Positions 6,322-9,590 of a stretch of 9,590 nucleotides of DNA are shown in pieces; within the stretch, counting starts at the first letter, position 1, and the number at the start of each line of letters is the position of its first letter. The stretch is taken from NCBI GenBank assembly GCA_002707185.1, contig PAMF01000039.1, positions 27,523-37,112 of the forward strand, given 5' to 3'. The DNA comes from Chloroflexota bacterium. GTDB lineage: Bacteria; Chloroflexota; Dehalococcoidia; UBA3495. Both the position numbers and the translations under genes were made by a program. Under the pieces are notes generated by a model. The model ran no database searches. It was not told where the DNA came from and worked only from the letters and a program-made list of their open reading frames with translations.

Positions 6322-8373
6322 TTAGACTTTCTCTTCTTCCTTAGCGCGTTTAGTATCTTCTATGACTTTAGTCTCAAGATTAGCCGGAACCTGATCGTAA
6401 TGATCAAACTCTAAGCGATACGAACCTCTACCTTGACTAAGTGACCTCAAATCTTGAGCGTACCGTTGTACTTCGGCTAACGGTATCTCAGCTTCAATCG
6501 TTGACGAACTTTCATTGGGTGTCATACCCAGAATTCTGCCTCGCTTAGTGTTGATATCACTTATCACATCGCCCGTATATGTATCTGGCAACTCCACTAT
6601 GAGTTTAACTATTGGTTCAAGCAAACAAGGACTAGCTTCGGAGATCCCTTTTCTAAGAGCCTGCGAACCCGCAATCTCAAAAGACATTCCGGAAGAATCT
6701 ACATCGTGGTAGCTACCATCATATATCACGGCTTTCAAATCAACTACGGGGAACCCAGCTAGTATCCCCTCTTCCATTGATTTCACCACACCCTTTTCTA
6801 CTGCTGGTATATATTCCCTAGGGACCTTTCCTCCAGTTATTTCAGAAGCAAATTGAAACCCTTCAGTTCGGTCCATTGGTTCTAAGCGAAGTAATACATG
6901 GCCATATTGTCCATGGCCACCACTCTGCTTTTTATGTCGATATTCCGTTTGAGTGACTCTTGTTATGGTTTCTCTATAGGCCACTCGAGGAAGTTTAACA
7001 ACTAAATCAGCACCGAATTTTCGTTTAATACGATCTAATGCTACGTCAATTTGAGCCTCACCCAGACCTGTCAAAATGCTCTCACCAGTATCCGTATCTC
7101 GGGAGTATCTAAGCGTAGGATCCTCTTCTACAATTCGTGCAAGAGCGGTAGACATCTTATCCAAGTCAGCTTTAGTAGCAGGATTGACCGCAACGCTGTA
7201 ATAGCCGACTGGGAATTGAACTCCAGGGAACGAGACCTGACTGTCCCTATCACATAATGAATCACCTGTCACGGTTGAAGCCAATTTCCCAATCGCTCCT
7301 ATATCTCCAGCTGTTACCTCGTTAATATTTTCCTGGGATTTACCTTTAGGCAGATAAAGTTGTCCGATCCTCTCTGATTGGTTCTTCGCGCTATTCCAAA
7401 CTTCTGAGTTGCTACTTATGGTCCCTCGATAAACTCTAAAAACCGATAGCTTTCCGACAAATGGATCAGCTGTGGTTTTGAACACAAAAGCGGCTAGTGG
7501 TTCTGTTGCATCAATTTCAAAATCTAACTCTTTATCAGAATTAGCATCGCTCATTATTGGCTTTTCACCATCTACCGGAGATGGCATAAATTCACGAACC
7601 ATTTCCAGGAATTGCTGAACTCCAATATTTTGGGTGGCAGATGACGCGAGGATCGGAACTAAGTCACCTTTTAGGATAGCCGATCGTGCACCAGAAAGAA
7701 CCTCGGAATCACTCAATTCACCGGTTTCTAAATATTTGTCCGCCAACTCATCGTCGGCTTCAGCTACGGCCTCTATTAACCTCTCTCTCGCCAATTCAAA
7801 CTCGGTTGATATTTCGTCTGGTATCACTGATGGAGGAAATATTACACTCACTACATCACTGAAAGTTTCAGCTTCTCCAATTGGCAATTGGAAAGGTACA
7901 CACTGATCTCCGAACGTAGATTGGATTGCCGTGACTGTGTTATCAAAACTAGCGTTCTCACGATCCATTTTGTTTATCAAAAATACCCTTGGAATACCAT
8001 GACCTTTACAGAGCTCCCAAGAACGTTCCGTACCCACATCTATCCCTGATTGTGCCGGAATTACTATGGCTCCACTTTCAACGACTTTCAAGGAAGCAAC
8101 TACTTCTCCAATAAAATCGTCGTATCCTGGGGTATCTAAGAAGTTCACTTTGTAATCTTCACCCGAGCAGGCGATCAATGTAGATTGGATACTCGCCGCC
8201 CTTTTGATCTCTTCTGCTTCGTAATCAGATACTGTGTTGCCGTCTTCAACTCGCCCAACACGAGTAGTTTCTTTGAGATTGAACAACAGGGACTCACACA
8301 AGGAAGTTTTCCCAGCACCGCTGTGGGAGAGTAACGCAACGTTTCTTAAATCACTCGGCTTTAAGGCTGGCAT
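6322..8373 (-). CDS. Elongation factor G-like GTPase (EF-G paralogue with DTPGY motif)
   Basis: This 683-residue protein has the whole EF-G domain order: G domain (about 10-270), domain II (about 290-370), III (about 385-460), IV (about 462-582) and V (about 583-675). G motifs are SHSGAGKT (16-23), DTPGYDDF (80-87), NKMD (134-137) and a SSA-type G5 (244-246). Two switch positions differ from housekeeping EF-G: the His of DTPGH, central to GTP hydrolysis on the ribosome, is Tyr84, and the Thr of RGITI in switch I is Ser61 (RAASI). Domain IV keeps KQSGGHGQYGHV and the tip loop YDGSYHDVDSS (551-561) that reaches the decoding site. It belongs to the EF-G-like (FusA2-type) group seen in Actinobacteria and Chloroflexota, whose role is unsettled, so I do not call it fusA. 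The ATG has GGGAGG 6 nt upstream (8380-8385). It is a single gene, closed by the shared terminator. Confidence 0.93.
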   Translation of the reverse strand: MPALKPSDLRNVALLSHSGAGKTSLCESLLFNLKETTRVGRVEDGNTVSDYEAEEIKRAASIQSTLIACSGEDYKVNFLDTPGYDDFIGEVVASLKVVESGAIVIPAQSGIDVGTERSWELCKGHGIPRVFLINKMDRENASFDNTVTAIQSTFGDQCVPFQLPIGEAETFSDVVSVIFPPSVIPDEISTEFELARERLIEAVAEADDELADKYLETGELSDSEVLSGARSAILKGDLVPILASSATQNIGVQQFLEMVREFMPSPVDGEKPIMSDANSDKELDFEIDATEPLAAFVFKTTADPFVGKLSVFRVYRGTISSNSEVWNSAKNQSERIGQLYLPKGKSQENINEVTAGDIGAIGKLASTVTGDSLCDRDSQVSFPGVQFPVGYYSVAVNPATKADLDKMSTALARIVEEDPTLRYSRDTDTGESILTGLGEAQIDVALDRIKRKFGADLVVKLPRVAYRETITRVTQTEYRHKKQSGGHGQYGHVLLRLEPMDRTEGFQFASEITGGKVPREYIPAVEKGVVKSMEEGILAGFPVVDLKAVIYDGSYHDVDSSGMSFEIAGSQALRKGISEASPCLLEPIVKLIVELPDTYTGDVISDINTKRGRILGMTPNESSSTIEAEIPLAEVQRYAQDLRSLSQGRGSYRLEFDHYDQVPANLETKVIEDTKRAKEEEKV

Positions 8374-8593
8374 AGAATACCTCCCTAAATAATTTTCTTT
8401 CTTTCCCGTAAACCCTGAAAATTAACTCCTAATCAACTAAATAATCTTTCAATTGCATTTTAGCCATTTTGACGCTGTAAGTAAATTCCCACCGTTTTAC
8501 CTAACAATTACGTATCGTTCATGGCCACCGATTGTATTTAGAGTCAGAAAATCCTGAGCTAGTTCTCAATTATTCAAATAATCAACCAGACAT
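8374..8593. other. Divergent promoter region between the EF-G-like gene and the RAM-domain gene
   Basis: This AT-rich region has no credible reading frame. For the EF-G-like gene a minus-strand pair TTTACT (8485-8480), 17 nt, TAAAAT (8462-8457) is the best promoter I can offer, with a leader of about 77 nt. A minus-strand TACAAT at 8536-8531 is an alternative -10 box without a good -35. A small AT-rich palindrome, ATTATT-CA-AATAAT (8569-8582), lies just upstream of the plus-strand promoter and could be an operator. Confidence 0.4.
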
Positions 8594-8623
8594 TTGACAT
8601 GCTATCGTTCTAAGCGGTAATTT
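8594..8623 (+). promoter_or_regulatory. Sigma-70 type promoter for the RAM-domain gene
   Basis: A perfect TTGACA (8594-8599), an 18-nt spacer and TAATTT (8618-8623) point toward the gene at 8707. Transcription would begin near 8630, giving a leader of about 77 nt. The box and the first six spacer bases (TTGACATGCTAT) match those of the promoter at 199-170. Confidence 0.65.
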
Positions 8624-8694
8624 GTTAGCCAAGGAACTATTTTGCCTGGATGATCCATACGACTCCCAAACTATCTAGTTTTGGAAATTGTACT

Positions 8695-8699
8695 AGGAG
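8695..8699 (+). promoter_or_regulatory. Ribosome-binding site of the RAM-domain gene, possibly occluded by leader RNA
   Basis: AGGAG lies 7 nt before the ATG at 8707, which selects that start over the upstream in-frame ATG at 8650. ACTCC at 8662-8666 can pair with GGAGT at 8696-8700, closing around a small hairpin (8667-8683) and covering the site. Confidence 0.6.
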
Positions 8700-8706
8700 T
8701 TTGCAG

Positions 8707-8940
8707 ATGCCAACCAAGGCTTTCATATTAATAGAGGTACAGGTCGGTAGAGCGAATCAGGTGGCGGGATCTCTACGTCTCCTTCCAGAGGTTTCAAGTG
8801 CAGAGGTAGTCACCGGCACTTTCGACATAATAGCATCTATAGAAGTATCAAATATGGCTGCAATGGCAGACTTGGTAACCAGCCAGATGCAGTCTATCCG
8901 CGGAGTAATAAAAACTATAACTTGCGTGACCGCAGGATAG
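8707..8940 (+). CDS. Stand-alone RAM domain protein (Lrp/AsnC ligand-binding domain without a DNA-binding domain)
   Basis: This 77-residue protein is a complete RAM domain with the beta-alpha-beta-beta-alpha-beta order: the first strand AFILIEVQVG (residues 5-14), helix 1 to LRLLPEV, then EVVTGTFDIIASIEV (32-46), helix 2 around ADLVTSQMQSI, and the last strand GVIKTITCVTA. There is no helix-turn-helix, so it is unlikely to bind DNA itself. Stand-alone RAM proteins form ring-shaped oligomers and bind amino acids in the Lrp family manner; here it may act as a sensor or a partner of a full-length Lrp protein, which is inference. An upstream ATG at 8650 would add 19 residues with no family similarity and no ribosome-binding site. 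The gene has its own promoter and converges with the next gene across 9 nt. Confidence 0.88.
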   Translation: MPTKAFILIEVQVGRANQVAGSLRLLPEVSSAEVVTGTFDIIASIEVSNMAAMADLVTSQMQSIRGVIKTITCVTAG

Positions 8941-8949
8941 CCAGAGTTA

Positions 8950-9261
8950 TTATCCTAATTTCTTGAACACATGATGAGAACGGTTTAGAGTATTAGGCCT
9001 AATTTTGGTTGGCCAATCACCTTTTTCAGACTCCAGTTTCCACCCATCACTATCGGGAATATCGGGAGCATCTATCTCATAAACAGCCGCGTAGCGAGCT
9101 ATGCCATCGACATCAGAGGACTCCAATTTATACCTAGTGCAAGCGCTTACTCCAGGAGCATTTGTTATATTCGGAACGTGCTGAGTATCGTAAACCCTGT
9201 TAAATTCTTCCTCAAATTCCGCCGGAATATCCATCTGAACTAAATAAATATAATCTCCCAT
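8950..9261 (-). CDS. Small dimeric alpha/beta-barrel protein, EthD-like, unknown function
   Basis: This 103-residue soluble protein looks like a ferredoxin-like, dimeric alpha/beta barrel. A first strand YIYLVQMDIP (4-13) is followed by a helix EFEEEFNRVYDTQHVPNI (15-32) with the H-x-P pair of EthD-like proteins (H28, P30). Then come PGVSACTRYKL (36-46) and a central strand ARYAAVYEID (55-64). The C-terminus is polar. No catalytic set is obvious, and no specific substrate can be named. The ATG at 9261 has AAGGAGAG upstream (9271-9278), about 9-11 nt away. No good minus-strand promoter is evident, and no terminator separates it from the convergent RAM-domain gene. Confidence 0.8.
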   Translation of the reverse strand: MGDYIYLVQMDIPAEFEEEFNRVYDTQHVPNITNAPGVSACTRYKLESSDVDGIARYAAVYEIDAPDIPDSDGWKLESEKGDWPTKIRPNTLNRSHHVFKKLG

Positions 9262-9323
9262 TCCAATTAACTCTCCTTATAAACTTAGTGAGTGAAGCAG
9301 CATTTTAAAAAGTTGCGGAAGAC

Positions 9324-9352
9324 TTGACCTCGCCGAATTGACATATTAAAAT
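9324..9352 (+). promoter_or_regulatory. Promoter-like sequence facing a structured, non-annotated region
   Basis: TTGACC (9324-9329), a 17-nt spacer and TAAAAT (9347-9352) make a good plus-strand promoter with five of six matches in each box. Transcription would begin near 9359, exactly where the GC-rich hairpin block starts. It might serve a small RNA or a leader of a gene outside the window. Confidence 0.45.
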
Positions 9353-9367
9353 CCGTTATTCAGCGAC

Positions 9368-9448
9368 CGGTTTGAGCCGCTCCTTCAGCGACTCACCTCT
9401 TTTGAGGCCGGCCGCTCCTTTTTTGAGCGTTCCAATAGCTCCAAACCG
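9368..9448. repeat. GC-rich block of iterated short hairpins and direct repeats
   Basis: The block is clearly richer in G and C than its flanks. TTTGAG occurs at 9371, 9401 and 9422, and GCCGCTCCTT occurs at 9376-9385 and 9411-9420. Three small hairpins follow one another: CGCT/AGCG (9378-9390), CCTC/GAGG (9396-9407) and CGCTC/GAGCG (9413-9429). CGGTTTGAG (9368-9376) can pair with CTC-AAACCG (9439-9448, one bulged base), enclosing all three. This could be a structured RNA, a leader, or a worn tandem repeat. I do not recognise a known riboswitch or RNA family. Confidence 0.45.
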
Positions 9449-9460
9449 CCTCTGTTTGTC

Positions 9461-9583
9461 CTACTCCTTTGGATCCTCAACGTTAGTATGAAAGTTGATC
9501 CTGTACCCCGTCTGGAAGTTCGACTTCCAACGCCTGCAGACTATGAGCCAAGCTATGGTAATAGCCCACGACCACCAAAACAT
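9461..9583 (-). CDS. Possible 40-residue single-pass membrane protein
   Basis: The minus strand from ATG at 9583 encodes 40 residues ending in TAG at 9461. Residues 2-15 (FWWSWAITIAWLIV) form a Trp-rich hydrophobic helix, followed by CRRWK and a polar tail, a normal positive-inside arrangement. Two stop codons, TAA and TAG, lie just before the ATG, perhaps the end of an upstream gene. Only 7 bases of upstream sequence are available, so the ribosome-binding site cannot be judged. The opposite strand is also open here, in a proline-rich frame that looks less like a protein. I do not recognise a family; it could be a small accessory subunit of a membrane complex or a chance frame. Confidence 0.35.
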   Translation of the reverse strand: MFWWSWAITIAWLIVCRRWKSNFQTGYRINFHTNVEDPKE

Positions 9584-9590
9584 CTATTAC

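Noticed and set aside
9509..9532. Hairpin TGGAAGT-TCG-ACTTCCA resembling a tRNA or tmRNA T-arm
   Set aside because: The TTCGA is not placed in a correct T-loop frame (no G53-C61 pair), and no acceptor stem, D-arm or CCA is present.
9350..9590. Plus-strand frame open for 80 codons to the right edge, with a first ATG at 9488
   Set aside because: The first 46 codons have no ATG, GTG or TTG and coincide with the hairpin repeats; the ATG at 9488 has no ribosome-binding site, and the proline-rich product looks like the antisense of the Trp-rich minus frame. It cannot be excluded without sequence to the right.

Overview
The window carries about 9.6 kb of AT-rich (roughly 40-42% GC by eye) bacterial chromosome, almost all of it ordinary chromosomal genes. 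The gene set (a DUF151 bifunctional nuclease, an rsmD-coaD-coiled-coil operon, a ribF-tyrS pair, a B12-dependent acyl-CoA mutase large subunit without a fused B12 domain, an EF-G-like GTPase with a DTPGY motif, a stand-alone RAM-domain protein and an EthD-like barrel protein) suggests a low-GC Chloroflexota, perhaps a Dehalococcoidia/SAR202-type lineage. This is an inference from family resemblance; there is no rRNA gene to confirm it.

Layout. (1) Positions 1-137, minus: the N-terminus of a bifunctional-nuclease protein cut by the window edge, with its own good promoter at 170-199. (2) 298-349: a perfect 24-bp hairpin just after the next operon. (3) 391-2021, minus: rsmD, coaD and a coiled-coil protein, tightly packed. 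The coiled-coil gene appears to start at an AUA codon. (4) 2022-2308: divergent intergenic region with the ribF promoter. (5) 2309-6221, plus: ribF and tyrS overlapping by 8 nt, then the acyl-CoA mutase; the last two start at TTG codons set by strong Shine-Dalgarno sequences. (6) 6262-6298: bidirectional terminator between convergent genes. (7) 6322-8373, minus: EF-G-like GTPase. (8) 8374-8706: divergent promoter region. (9) 8707-8940, plus: stand-alone RAM (Lrp/AsnC ligand-binding) protein, converging with (10) 8950-9261, minus: EthD-like small protein. (11) 9262-9590: a plus-strand promoter-like sequence, a GC-rich block of iterated short hairpins, and a possible 40-residue membrane protein on the minus strand.

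Functionally the genes cover cofactor synthesis (CoA by CoaD; FMN/FAD by RibF), translation (RsmD, TyrRS, EF-G-like protein) and B12-dependent acyl-CoA rearrangement. They look like neighbouring housekeeping units, not one dedicated system. The most interesting point is that the mutase, which would normally be annotated as methylmalonyl-CoA mutase, carries the Phe/Gln substrate-pocket pair of isobutyryl-CoA mutase. I saw no CRISPR array, insertion sequence, tRNA or rRNA.
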